A stretch of 64,000 nucleotides of DNA, taken from assembly GCF_041429775.1 (NCBI RefSeq), contig NZ_CP163421.1, positions 2,195,001 through 2,259,000 on the forward strand, read 5' to 3'. The notes beneath the pieces are model-generated. The model saw nothing but the letters and a program-made list of their open reading frames with translations. It did not search any database and was not told the DNA's origin. The position numbers were made by a program, and so were the translations under genes. This document shows, piece by piece, positions 19,028 through 27,670 of this stretch (positions are counted from its first letter, which is position 1; each line of letters starts with the position of its first letter). This stretch comes from Glycocaulis abyssi. Lineage in GTDB: Bacteria; Pseudomonadota; Alphaproteobacteria; Caulobacterales; Maricaulaceae.

Positions 19028-20778
19028 GACATGGTCTCCAGTATGCGGGCCGGAACAGGCATGGGCGGCGGGGCAGGTATAGCCTGTTTCGGCGCGCCGG
19101 CGCGTCTGTCCAGATTGAAAGTGATATGGGCTTGCGAGGGAGGAGGCAGCGCGGCACGTACCGGCGCAGGCGCAGGGCTTGCCAGCTCTGCGGTGAGCGT
19201 ATCGGGCAGGGTGCGCGCAGCCATGGGCCGCTCATGGGAGGCAAAGCTCGACTGGGTGCGGCGTATCTCCTCTGGCGAGGGATAGGAGTGCATGGTCTTG
19301 TCCCAGGTGATCGCCACGCCGGTAACCAGGTGGACGATCCAGCGCCGGTTGGCCCGCGCTGCGGCGAGAAAGCCGATATAGTTGGCAACCACCATGCGCA
19401 CCGGCACCAGCACCATGTATTTGATCCCGTGTGTGGTGCCGGTGAAGATCAGCCGGTGGACCAGCCGGTTCACCAGGAACCAGAAATTGATCAGCACGAT
19501 CGACCACACCCAGCTTTTCGGATCGATCAGCGGCGGCAGCCCGCCTGTTTCAGGAATAGTGGCAGAGATTAACCAGTACAGCGCCCACTGGACAGTGATG
19601 AAATAGGCCAGCATGCCCGTGGGCGCGGTCCAGATCGCCTTGCGGTCACGATAGAGAAAATAGCGGTGAACGAGCGGCCCGACCCATCCCAGCTGGCGCC
19701 AGCCCATATAGGAAATGCCCAGCATCCAGCGTGATTTCTGCCTTACCGACACCTTCATCTGGTCGGGGAAAAACTCGCGCGTGCACACCAGCTCGACGCG
19801 CGTGCGGCGCTTGCCTTTGGGCGTTGTCACGCGCACGCGGGCGAAATAGCGCACGAAGGCTGACTTGAACCCGGCCTCGTAGAGGCGGTGACCGATATCA
19901 TAATCCTCGGTCAGGCTGTCGGTATTGAAAGGCAGGTTCTCGCGCTCGGCATTGAGCAGATCAATGACCCGGCGCGACAGCGCGGTTGCCACCCCGGCAG
20001 AGGGCACTTGCGCGGTCATGTGGGAGCGCACGACCAGATCCTTGGTATGCCACTCGGCGAACTCGTCCATGTAATGGCCCGCCACCAGCGCATTCCAGGC
20101 ACGCGGCATGGACAGGACCGGCAATTGCACCATGTCGGCCCGGTCCAGCCACGCATTCATCACCTTGAAGGACAGGGGATGGATGACATCCTCGCTGTCA
20201 TGCATGACGAACGCGTCATAGCGCCTGCCGGTCTGCGCCTCGCGCGCAATCGCGTTCTGGACGATCCAGTTCAGGCAATCGGCTTTCGAGGTCGGGCCGG
20301 GATGGCCGACATTGGCCCGGTAGACATTGCCATGACGGGCCACCAGCGCGTCGGCCTCGCGGATCGTGTCCGCATCGTTGGGGTAGACCCCGATAAAGAT
20401 GTCATAGGCGGTGTAATCGAGCTCCTGAATGGTGTGGTCCACCATGCGGGCGATGACATCAGCCTCGTGCCAGGCCGGAATGAGTATGGCCAGGCGCTTT
20501 TCAGGCATGGCACGCAGTTTTTCCACCGAGGGGATGCGCCGGAAGGGCCGCAAGACGAGGTTCTGCGCCGTCAGCACCCAGTAATAGAGGTCCAGAAACG
20601 TGTCATCGATGGAAGAGACGAAGATCACCAGAGCGGCGTAGACCGTCGCCCAGGACAGCACCATCCAGTAGAGGCGCGCCGCTTCGCCCAGGCTTTCGCG
20701 GGTTGCCGGGTCGGCAAACCAGTCACCAAAGCCCCCGATCAGGCCCGCAGCCACCTCGATGAGAGAAAACCAGTCCAT
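19024..20778 (-). CDS. NfrB-like family 2 glycosyltransferase (inner-membrane polysaccharide synthase)
   Basis: A 584-aa processive-type GT2. Membrane segments lie near residues 38-55 and as a cluster around 390-490. Catalytic motifs are HDSEDVIHP (substrate Asp residues), TEDYD (general base) and QKSRW (the QxxRW signature of cellulose/hyaluronan-type synthases). The HDSED/TEDYD spelling matches NfrB. The E. coli protein is about 745 aa with a C-terminal MshEN c-di-GMP domain; here the C-terminus is only a Pro/Ala-rich tail of about 75 residues. It is first in an operon with the NfrA-like and TPR genes (4-bp overlap). The glycan product is unknown. Confidence 0.87.
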   Translation of the reverse strand: MDWFSLIEVAAGLIGGFGDWFADPATRESLGEAARLYWMVLSWATVYAALVIFVSSIDDTFLDLYYWVLTAQNLVLRPFRRIPSVEKLRAMPEKRLAILIPAWHEADVIARMVDHTIQELDYTAYDIFIGVYPNDADTIREADALVARHGNVYRANVGHPGPTSKADCLNWIVQNAIAREAQTGRRYDAFVMHDSEDVIHPLSFKVMNAWLDRADMVQLPVLSMPRAWNALVAGHYMDEFAEWHTKDLVVRSHMTAQVPSAGVATALSRRVIDLLNAERENLPFNTDSLTEDYDIGHRLYEAGFKSAFVRYFARVRVTTPKGKRRTRVELVCTREFFPDQMKVSVRQKSRWMLGISYMGWRQLGWVGPLVHRYFLYRDRKAIWTAPTGMLAYFITVQWALYWLISATIPETGGLPPLIDPKSWVWSIVLINFWFLVNRLVHRLIFTGTTHGIKYMVLVPVRMVVANYIGFLAAARANRRWIVHLVTGVAITWDKTMHSYPSPEEIRRTQSSFASHERPMAARTLPDTLTAELASPAPAPVRAALPPPSQAHITFNLDRRAGAPKQAIPAPPPMPVPARILETMS

Positions 20779-21122
20779 CCCCGCCCCGCTCGTCCCGCGC
20801 CCGGCACGTGCCAGGCAGCTCTAGGGGTAGGGGTGGAGTTTGCTGAAAATTAATCCTGATTAAGGCGATAAAAGGCCAACAAATACAGTCAGATCGCGTT
20901 CATCTCCGGTTCATCTTGGGGGTCCGGGCGCCGTTAACGCGTTGAAATTACGTAGCCCGGACCGGGCACCGGCGACAGGTCCGCTGAAAGCCGAGTGCCT
21001 CATTACCGCCGTTTTAGGCAAAGCCTGCCCGAAAGCGCCTGCACGGTTCGCAAGGCACGGCCGCGCGCCCGCAAGCGCGAGCGGGGGCCGGCTGAGCGGA
21101 CACAAAGAAGAACGGGAAGAAA
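20779..21122. other. 344-bp intergenic region upstream of nfrB-like gene and downstream of tRNA-Ala
   Basis: There is no convincing gene. An AT-rich patch (about 20845-20885) contains a TTAA-N6-TTAA palindrome, one base short of the CtrA spacing. It is the likely promoter region of the nfr-like operon, though no clear -35/-10 pair stands out. The rest is GC-rich spacer between that promoter and the tRNA gene. Confidence 0.5.
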
Positions 21123-21198
<76 letters not shown>

Positions 21199-21336
21199 AC
21201 TTCTCGAAGAGGTCAGGGAGGTAGTGCCGGGCAGGCCGTCTTGTCAAGCAGCGGATGGAGCGGCTTTGAAAATCGCTAGCCGTCCGCTTGACGCCCGCCC
21301 CGCCGCATAGATAGTGCGAGGCAAATCGGGGGAGGC

Positions 21337-22626
21337 ATGACGCGCATGGAAGCCTTGACGCATTCAATGTCCACGCACGGCTTCATGCCCCACGGCATGT
21401 GCTATCTGTGGGAACCCTCCATTTTGTGGACCCATGTGCTCTCCGACGCCGCCATCGCGCTGGCCTATTTCTCCATTCCCGCCGCGCTGGCCATTTTTTC
21501 GATACGCAGACCCGACCTGGTCTACCGCCCGGTCATGTGGCTGTTCGTGGCGTTCATCCTGCTATGCGGCACGACACATCTGTTCTCCATCTGGACGGTG
21601 TGGAACCCGCATTATCAGATTGAGGGACTGCTCAAGGCCATGACAGCAGCGGTGTCGCTGGCGACCGCCATCGCGCTATGGCCATTATTGCCACGTGCGC
21701 TGGCCCTGCCCTCCAATATCCAGCTGCAACGCTCCAATCAGGCCCTTCAGGCCGAGATCGGGCGCCGGGACGAGGCCGAGGCGCGCCTGATGGCGGTGAC
21801 AGGCCAGCTTGAGCACCGTGTCATCCAGCGCACGCGCGATCTGGAACGCGCCAACGCGGCCCTGCGCCAGTTTGCCGCCGCCGCCGCCCATGATCTCCAG
21901 GCACCCTTGCGCCACATCCATATCTTCTCCCAGCTCATCGAACAGGAAGAAGCCGCCACCATGAGCGCGGACGGTCAAAAGCACCTGCTCAAGGTGCGCG
22001 AGGGCGCACAGCGCGCGCAGACCCTGATCGGCGTGCTTCAGGAATACGCGCAGCTGGTGAACCGGCTGCCGCAGGCCGAGACGGTGGAGCTGACGCGTAT
22101 CCTTGCCAGCGTGAGCTCGTCACTGGATGACGAAATCGAAGCCAGCGGCGCGTCCCTGGATTTTGACGGCTTGCCCGCCGTGGAGGGCGATACCGTCCTT
22201 CTGACCCAACTTTTTCAAAATCTGGTTTCCAACGCGATAAAGTACCGCTCCGCCCTGGCACCGGTCATTACCGTACGCGGCAGGCAAGCCGATGACGGCA
22301 TGATCGAAATTTCCATTGCAGACAATGGAATCGGGATCGATCCGGCTCACGCCCAGACCATTTTCCAGATGATGAAACGCCTCCATGACGACACCCGCTA
22401 TCCCGGCATGGGAGTCGGTCTGGCCTTCTGCAAGGAGATCGTCGAGAGCCATGGCGGCGAAATTTGGCTGGACGAAACCCACCTTCACGGCGCACGCTTC
22501 TGCCTGACCCTGCCAGCACCCGGCTCTTCGCCCGCTGGCGGCGTTGCCCGGAAAGCCAGCGAGCCAGAGGGCTCGGGGGGAGAAAATGGCGAAAAGCATC
22601 CGTCTCCTGCTCGTCGAGGACGATGA
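21337..22626 (+). CDS. sensor histidine kinase with ethylene-receptor-type membrane domain
   Basis: A 429-aa kinase. The N-terminal three-helix membrane domain (about residues 30-118) matches the ethylene-binding domain of plant ETR1 and cyanobacterial Etr1. Asp37, Tyr44, Ile47, Pro48, Ile74, Cys77 and His81 occupy exactly the spacing of ETR1 Asp25, Tyr32, Ile35, Pro36, Ile62, Cys65 and His69; the Cys/His pair binds Cu(I). A coiled coil (about 130-180), a HisKA domain with His185 in AAHDLQAPLRH, and an HATPase with NAIKY, DNGIGI and GVGLAF motifs follow. There is no GAF domain. The start ATG has a strong GGGGGAGG site. The last 41 bases overlap the response-regulator gene, so the two form a pair. 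Confidence 0.9.
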   Translation: MTRMEALTHSMSTHGFMPHGMCYLWEPSILWTHVLSDAAIALAYFSIPAALAIFSIRRPDLVYRPVMWLFVAFILLCGTTHLFSIWTVWNPHYQIEGLLKAMTAAVSLATAIALWPLLPRALALPSNIQLQRSNQALQAEIGRRDEAEARLMAVTGQLEHRVIQRTRDLERANAALRQFAAAAAHDLQAPLRHIHIFSQLIEQEEAATMSADGQKHLLKVREGAQRAQTLIGVLQEYAQLVNRLPQAETVELTRILASVSSSLDDEIEASGASLDFDGLPAVEGDTVLLTQLFQNLVSNAIKYRSALAPVITVRGRQADDGMIEISIADNGIGIDPAHAQTIFQMMKRLHDDTRYPGMGVGLAFCKEIVESHGGEIWLDETHLHGARFCLTLPAPGSSPAGGVARKASEPEGSGGENGEKHPSPARRGR

Positions 22627-22996
22627 GAGTGACGCGTTCCTGACCAAGCGTGCCTTTGCCGACATGAAAGGCACCAATCTCATGCATGTGCCGGGCGGAC
22701 AGGCGGCGCTGGATGCGCTGCAATCGGGCCGGTTCGACATCATGCTGCTTGATCTGAACCTGCCGGGCCTCTCCGGCCACCAGGTCATCACGGCCTTGCG
22801 CGAACGCGAAGAGCCGGAGCTGGTGCCGATCATCGTGTTCACGTCGTCAAACCATCCCGGCGACGTCAACAGGGCCTATGAGGCCGGGGCCAGCGCCTAT
22901 GTGCGCAAACCCGACAGCCTGGGCGGCTACCAGCAGGTGGCCGACGCGGTATGCCGCTTCTGGCGGGATCATGCCGAGATACCCGGCCGGCACTGA
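22586..22996 (+). CDS. single-domain response regulator (partner of the ethylene-type kinase)
   Basis: A 136-aa stand-alone receiver of the Rcp1/CheY-like type, with the acidic pocket Glu11-Asp12-Asp13, phospho-acceptor Asp56 in MLLDLNLPG, a Thr/Ser switch in VFTSS and Lys in AYVRKPDS. No output domain is present, so it signals by protein contact or phosphotransfer. The start ATG has GGGGGGAG upstream and lies inside the 3' end of the kinase gene, which strongly suggests coupled translation. A 14-residue longer frame from 22544 has no ribosome-binding site. Confidence 0.92.
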   Translation: MAKSIRLLLVEDDESDAFLTKRAFADMKGTNLMHVPGGQAALDALQSGRFDIMLLDLNLPGLSGHQVITALREREEPELVPIIVFTSSNHPGDVNRAYEAGASAYVRKPDSLGGYQQVADAVCRFWRDHAEIPGRH

Positions 22997-23107
22997 CCAC
23001 GCCGCACATGGCACGCTTGCGGGACACCCTTGCGTGACCGGGCTTTGCCCGTCTAGACAGTCGCCACCCCTTGCTACGCCACGGCGTGCGTCCAGACGGA
23101 GACAGCG

Positions 23108-23413
23108 ATGACCTTTGGTCAGGCCCTGATTATCTATTTCATCATTCCGGTACTGAATATTCTGGTACTGCTCATCTTCGTGAACGTGGTGCTGAGCTGG
23201 CTCGTCGCCTTCAACGTGGTCAATCCGCAAAACCAGTTCGTCAACACGATCTGGCGGGTAACCAGCGCGCTGACCGAACCGGTCCTTGCACCGATCCGCC
23301 GCATCCTGCCGCCTCTGGGCGGGATTGACCTCTCGCCGCTGGTCCTGCTGCTCATCATCTTCTTCGTGCGCGAATGGGTGATTATGGGGCAGATATTCCC
23401 GGCTCTGGGCTAG
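23108..23413 (+). CDS. YggT family membrane protein
   Basis: A 101-aa protein with two hydrophobic segments (about residues 8-30 and 75-95) and the central NxVNPQNQFVNTIWRVTSALTEPVLAPIRRILPP-like signature of the YggT family (residues 37-70), in which the TEP.L.PIRR core is the hallmark. Family members are linked to osmotic tolerance, cell division or organelle-like membrane organisation. It lies 5 bp upstream of folD and is probably cotranscribed. The function is not established biochemically. Confidence 0.93.
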   Translation: MTFGQALIIYFIIPVLNILVLLIFVNVVLSWLVAFNVVNPQNQFVNTIWRVTSALTEPVLAPIRRILPPLGGIDLSPLVLLLIIFFVREWVIMGQIFPALG

Positions 23414-23418
23414 CGTCC

Positions 23419-24330
23419 GTGATCACACCTGATTTCATCCGGCATCGCGAAGGGCTTGCCAGCCTGATTGACGGCAAGCTCGCCTCGGCAGCACTGGACG
23501 CGGCCGTCGCCTCGCAGGCCGCCAGCCTGACGGCCCGGATCGGGCGCAAGCCCTGCCTCGCCGTCGTACTGGTGGGCGATGATCCGGCCAGTCATGTCTA
23601 TGTGCGCAACAAGGTGCGCCGCACTGAAGCGGCGGGCATGATCTCGCAGGAATTCCGCCGCCCCGATGACCTGCCCGAAGCTGAGCTGATCGCGCTGGTT
23701 AAGACGCTCAACGCCGATCCGGCGGTGGATGGTATCCTGGTGCAGATGCCGCTGCCGTCTCACATGGATGCCCGGCGCGTCGTGGAGACGATAGACCCGG
23801 CCAAGGATGTCGACGGCCTGACCGCCACCAGTGCGGGCCGGCTTATACTGGGCGCTGAGGGCTTGCGCCCCTGTACGCCATCGGGATGTGTATGGCTGGC
23901 AAGAAAGGCGCTCGGCGATCTGTCCGGCCTCCATACCGTGGTGATCGGACGCTCCATCCTGGTCGGCAAGCCGGCCGGCCTGCTCTTCCTTGAACAGAAT
24001 TGCACGGTAACGCTCGCCCATTCGCGCACGCGCGACCTGCCGGGCGTGTGCCGGTCGGCCGACATTCTGGTCGCTGCCGTCGGCAGGGCGCAAATGGTAC
24101 AGGCCGGCTGGATCAAGCCGGGCGCGTGTGTACTTGATGTCGGCATAAACCGCACCGATACCGGACTGGTTGGTGATGTCGCCTTTGAGGCGAGCGAGCG
24201 TGTTGCAGGCCATATCACGCCTGTTCCCGGCGGCATCGGCCCCATGACCATCGCTGTCCTGCTGGCCAATACGCTGAAAGCGGCCGCCGCCCGCACGGGC
24301 CAGTCAATCGACGATCCCCTCGCAGGATAG
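23419..24330 (+). CDS. folD: methylenetetrahydrofolate dehydrogenase/cyclohydrolase
   Basis: Bifunctional NADP-dependent enzyme interconverting 5,10-methylene-, methenyl- and 10-formyl-THF in one-carbon metabolism. It is 303 aa from a GTG at 23419, five bases after the yggT stop. An ATG at 23374 inside yggT is in frame, but family homology starts after the GTG. The catalytic Tyr61 and Lys65 (SHVYVRNK), the GRSILVGKP cofactor loop and the C-terminal PVPGGIGPMT motif are all intact. Confidence 0.96.
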   Translation: MITPDFIRHREGLASLIDGKLASAALDAAVASQAASLTARIGRKPCLAVVLVGDDPASHVYVRNKVRRTEAAGMISQEFRRPDDLPEAELIALVKTLNADPAVDGILVQMPLPSHMDARRVVETIDPAKDVDGLTATSAGRLILGAEGLRPCTPSGCVWLARKALGDLSGLHTVVIGRSILVGKPAGLLFLEQNCTVTLAHSRTRDLPGVCRSADILVAAVGRAQMVQAGWIKPGACVLDVGINRTDTGLVGDVAFEASERVAGHITPVPGGIGPMTIAVLLANTLKAAAARTGQSIDDPLAG

Positions 24331-24376
24331 GACGCGTCTTTACGCTTTGCTAAGCGCACGGGACTAGCTTGAAAGC

Positions 24377-24802
24377 ATGAACGCTGTTGCACAAACAACC
24401 CAGACCCTGCGCGTCCTGCATGTCGAGGATGATTTCGCCGACGCCATGTTGCTGCAGCAGGCTCTGTGCGATGCAGGCGGCTATGAGTTCGAGCTGGAAG
24501 TGGTGCGCACGCTGACCGATGCCAAGCGCAAGCTGGCCCGGCGCCAGTATGATCTCATCATTGTTGATCTGCGCCTGCCGGACTCAATAGATCCCGCCGA
24601 CACGGTGCGCACGGCAGAAAAGATCGCGCGCGGCACGCCGGTTCTGGTGCTGACCGGCTCGGCGCGAGTGGATGCCGAAGCGCTGGGTCCGCACCTGACC
24701 ATTCTGGACAAGAACGAGTTCTTCAACGGCAAGGACCGCACGGCGAGCTTCCGCCTGATGCGAAAAGTCCAGGACGCCGCCAACGACGCGCTGCATCTTT
24801 AA
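24377..24802 (+). CDS. single-domain response regulator
   Basis: A 141-aa receiver-only protein, with Glu17-Asp18-Asp19 acidic residues, acceptor Asp64 in IIVDLRLPDS and the switch Thr in LVLTGSA. The final strand region is ILDKNEFF, with the lysine retained. It belongs to the same general class as the regulator at 22586 but is clearly diverged. No kinase is adjacent; the nearest is the ethylene-type kinase 1.75 kb upstream, so it could be a second target of that kinase. No output domain. Confidence 0.88.
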   Translation: MNAVAQTTQTLRVLHVEDDFADAMLLQQALCDAGGYEFELEVVRTLTDAKRKLARRQYDLIIVDLRLPDSIDPADTVRTAEKIARGTPVLVLTGSARVDAEALGPHLTILDKNEFFNGKDRTASFRLMRKVQDAANDALHL

Positions 24803-24852
24803 GGGCTTGCCAGCCCTTTCCGTGAGGCACCACCGCTCTAGCTCATCTCGCC

Positions 24853-25599
24853 ATGAGCAATACGCTTGCATCCCTGCCTGAAAACTATCGCGCGCTGGTC
24901 ATTGGCGCGTCCGGCGGCATTGGCGGCGCGTTTGTACGCCATCTGGCTGCCGATCCGCGCTGCGGCGAGGTTCACGCCCTGTCGCGCTCGGGCGAAGTGC
25001 CGGACAGCCCAAAGGTCCGCCCCGGATCAATCGATCTGGAAGACCCGGCCAGCATCAGGCGCGCGCTGGCACCTGTGAGCGACGACGGCCCGGTGCATCT
25101 GGTGATCACCGCCAGCGGTATATTGCACGGCGAGGATTTCGGCCCGGAAAAGACCTGGCGTCATCTCGATGCAGACAGCATGGCCAGGCTGTTCGCCGTC
25201 AATACCACTGGTCCGGCACTTGTGGCCGCCGCGCTGCTTGACGCCCTGCCGCGCGAGGGCAAATCGGTCTTTGCCGCCCTCTCGGCGCGCGTCGGCTCGA
25301 TATCGGACAACCGGCTGGGTGGCTGGCACGCCTACCGAGCATCCAAGGCCGCGCTGAACCAGATCATCCGCACACTCTCCATCGAACTGGCCCGCAAGCG
25401 GCGCGAAGCGCTCATCGTCGGCCTGCATCCCGGCACGGTGGAGACGGCCCTCTCCGAGCCCTTCCGGGGCAATGTCCCAGAGGGAAAGCTCTTCACGCCG
25501 GAATACAGCGCTGGCCGCCTGCTGGCGGTCATCGACACGCTGACCCCTGAACACTCCGGACGCTGCTTTGACTTTGCAGGCGATGAGGTGATGCCCTAG
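24853..25599 (+). CDS. short-chain dehydrogenase/reductase (C-factor-like)
   Basis: A 248-aa classical-type SDR. The nucleotide-binding GASGGIGGAF motif is at residues 18-27, the catalytic Tyr and Lys are in YRASK (about residue 159), and a preceding Ser lies in the SARVGSI segment. C-terminal HPGTVETALSEPF is typical of the C-signal/CsgA-related SDR group. The substrate is unknown. The genome carries a paralogue at 43841-44530 with the same active-site layout. Confidence 0.9.
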   Translation: MSNTLASLPENYRALVIGASGGIGGAFVRHLAADPRCGEVHALSRSGEVPDSPKVRPGSIDLEDPASIRRALAPVSDDGPVHLVITASGILHGEDFGPEKTWRHLDADSMARLFAVNTTGPALVAAALLDALPREGKSVFAALSARVGSISDNRLGGWHAYRASKAALNQIIRTLSIELARKRREALIVGLHPGTVETALSEPFRGNVPEGKLFTPEYSAGRLLAVIDTLTPEHSGRCFDFAGDEVMP

Positions 25600-25715
25600 G
25601 GCGACTCTAATACAGAAACCAACTCGTGGTTAACGTGTATCAATATTGTTTGATTCCAAAGGTTGTATTTTGTAGGGTGTAATATTGAGGGGCTGCGCAG
25701 CGTTGTGAGGCTGGC

Positions 25716-27665
25716 TTGCGCACTACACCATTATCCATGGCGGTTACCGCTTTAGCTGTGGGTCTGTTGCTGGCAGCTTTTGTGGCTCTGGCATGGCTGT
25801 CATATACGCCTGCATCCTTGCAGAGTCAGCCAGAGCCCGGTCTTGAGCGTTATGCGCTGATCATCGGCGCGGCGCAGTATCGCAGCCTGCCATCCCGCTC
25901 AGACTATGCGCGCCAGGCCAGGGCCATGGCACGTCATGCCGAGCAGTCGGGCTATGCCCTGATCAGTGGCGGGCCGGTGCTCAATCCCACCGAGTACGAG
26001 TTGCGCCGTGCGATCGATATTCTGGGCAGGCTGACAGAAGGCGGGGCGGAGGCATTCATCTACTTTGCTGGCCACGCCATCCCCGGACAGGATACGATCT
26101 TCCTTCTGTCCACCGATTCCGAGCCACCGCCGCTGGTGCTCTATGCCGAGGGCGGCATGCGCCTTGAGGAAGCCTGGAGCCATCCCATTGGCAGCGGGCC
26201 GTCCAGCACGGTCATCGTCATCGAGACCGAGGGTGTGGGCGGACTGTTCAGCGGCGGGATATCGGCCTTCGGCACCGGATTTGACACGCTTGAAGTCCCA
26301 GACAGCGTCACAGTGGCGATCAGTGACCGGGGCGGGCCGGTGACGGTCGAGGGCAATGCGTTCCACCGTGTCAGCCCCGCCCGGCCGCGCCTGATCTTCG
26401 AGGCCCGTGACCGCGAGGATGTCCGCCCAGCCTTCTTCACGCCCTCGCTGGTGGAGCTGCGCCTGCTGGAGGAAGCCGACCTGACGGCGGCCCTCGAACT
26501 GGCAAGCCTGCACGTGCACGAATACACATCCGGACAGCTCAGCCCGGTAATTTTTGACCGCAGCTTGCTGGATGTCGCCCCGCCAGCCCGCAGCGAACCG
26601 CCGGCGATCGTGCTGGCCGAAACCGAACTCCTCATAGACGAGGCTCCACCCCCCGACCTGCCCGGCAGTGCCAGCGTCACCGCTGATCTCGTCTTGCATG
26701 ACACCACTGACATCATCTTGCCGGCCGCGCGCTCCGAGAGTCAGGCCGGCCAGTCCGTCATCGAGTTGATACAGATGTTCGAGGCGTTCCGCGGTGAGAC
26801 CTATCTGGACGCTGCGGGCATTCCCACCATCGGGTACGGCCATACCGGCCGCGAGGCACGCACAGGCAATGTGATCACCCATGGACGCGCGGTCGAACTG
26901 CTCATGGAGGATATCGACATCGCGGCGGCGGCGGTTGACGCAGCCGTCACCCGGCCCCTGACCGATAATCAGCGCAACGCCCTGATATCGCTTGTATTCA
27001 ACATAGGCGGCCAGGCGTTCCGCAATTCCACACTTCTGCGCCTGATCAATAGCGATATCCATTCGGTCAGCGCCGCCCAGTTTCTGCGCTGGGTGCATGC
27101 GCGCGTGCCCGGCAGCGGGATGCGGGCCTTACGCGGACTGGAAAGCCGCCGCCAGCTGGAAGCCTTCCTTTTCCTCGTCGAGGAGGACAGCGTTACCGCG
27201 CGCGAGCTGATCATCTCGTTCGAGCCCTTCCGCGCCAGCGCCACACGCGTGCGCAACTGTTCCGTCATCGGATATGGCCGCGCGCTCCGGCCCTGCGAAG
27301 AGGAGTTCGACACTCAGATCAGCCAGGTGGAAGCGCTGCAGTATCTGCGCCGGGAGCTCGTGCAGATAGAGAGCGAGCTGCGCGCCCTTGTCGGCGTTCC
27401 GGTATCGCAGGCGCAGATGGCGGCTCTGGTATCCTTCGTACATCAGAACGGGCTGGAAGCCTTTGAGCGCTCGCGCATCCTCGCGCGGCTCAATCAGGGC
27501 GACTATACCGGCGCGGCCAATGCGCTGCGCCTGCATAACGCCTTTACTGGCGCCCCGGCCATGCAGGTCGGTCAGAGCCAGATCGAGCGGCGCGCCGCCG
27601 AAGCCGCACTCTTCTTCGCCCATGGCGGGGATTATGTGGTCATGCCAGGGGAGGCCGCATCCTGA
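25716..27665 (+). CDS. exported caspase-like pseudoenzyme fused to two GH24-type lysozyme domains
   Basis: A 649-aa protein. Residues 10-30 form a membrane anchor or signal. Residues 44-180 resemble a caspase/metacaspase p20 unit: YALIIGAAQY first strand and His120 in FIYFAGH; the strand expected to carry the catalytic Cys reads VIVIETEGVGG with no Cys. Residues 347-486 form a GH24 lysozyme with the T4-type triad Glu356, Asp365, Thr371 at the canonical spacing and a GYGHT loop. Residues 494-635 are a second lysozyme-like copy that keeps Glu503 but lacks the Asp and Thr, and has GYGR. The start is taken as TTG with GTGAGG upstream; an ATG at 25737 is possible. The upstream spacer is AT-rich. 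Confidence 0.8.
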   Translation: MRTTPLSMAVTALAVGLLLAAFVALAWLSYTPASLQSQPEPGLERYALIIGAAQYRSLPSRSDYARQARAMARHAEQSGYALISGGPVLNPTEYELRRAIDILGRLTEGGAEAFIYFAGHAIPGQDTIFLLSTDSEPPPLVLYAEGGMRLEEAWSHPIGSGPSSTVIVIETEGVGGLFSGGISAFGTGFDTLEVPDSVTVAISDRGGPVTVEGNAFHRVSPARPRLIFEARDREDVRPAFFTPSLVELRLLEEADLTAALELASLHVHEYTSGQLSPVIFDRSLLDVAPPARSEPPAIVLAETELLIDEAPPPDLPGSASVTADLVLHDTTDIILPAARSESQAGQSVIELIQMFEAFRGETYLDAAGIPTIGYGHTGREARTGNVITHGRAVELLMEDIDIAAAAVDAAVTRPLTDNQRNALISLVFNIGGQAFRNSTLLRLINSDIHSVSAAQFLRWVHARVPGSGMRALRGLESRRQLEAFLFLVEEDSVTARELIISFEPFRASATRVRNCSVIGYGRALRPCEEEFDTQISQVEALQYLRRELVQIESELRALVGVPVSQAQMAALVSFVHQNGLEAFERSRILARLNQGDYTGAANALRLHNAFTGAPAMQVGQSQIERRAAEAALFFAHGGDYVVMPGEAAS

Positions 27666-27670
27666 CCCGC

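Noticed and set aside
20845-20865. CtrA-like TTAA repeat upstream of the nfrB-like gene
   Set aside because: The two TTAA halves are separated by six bases, not seven, so it is not a consensus CtrA site.
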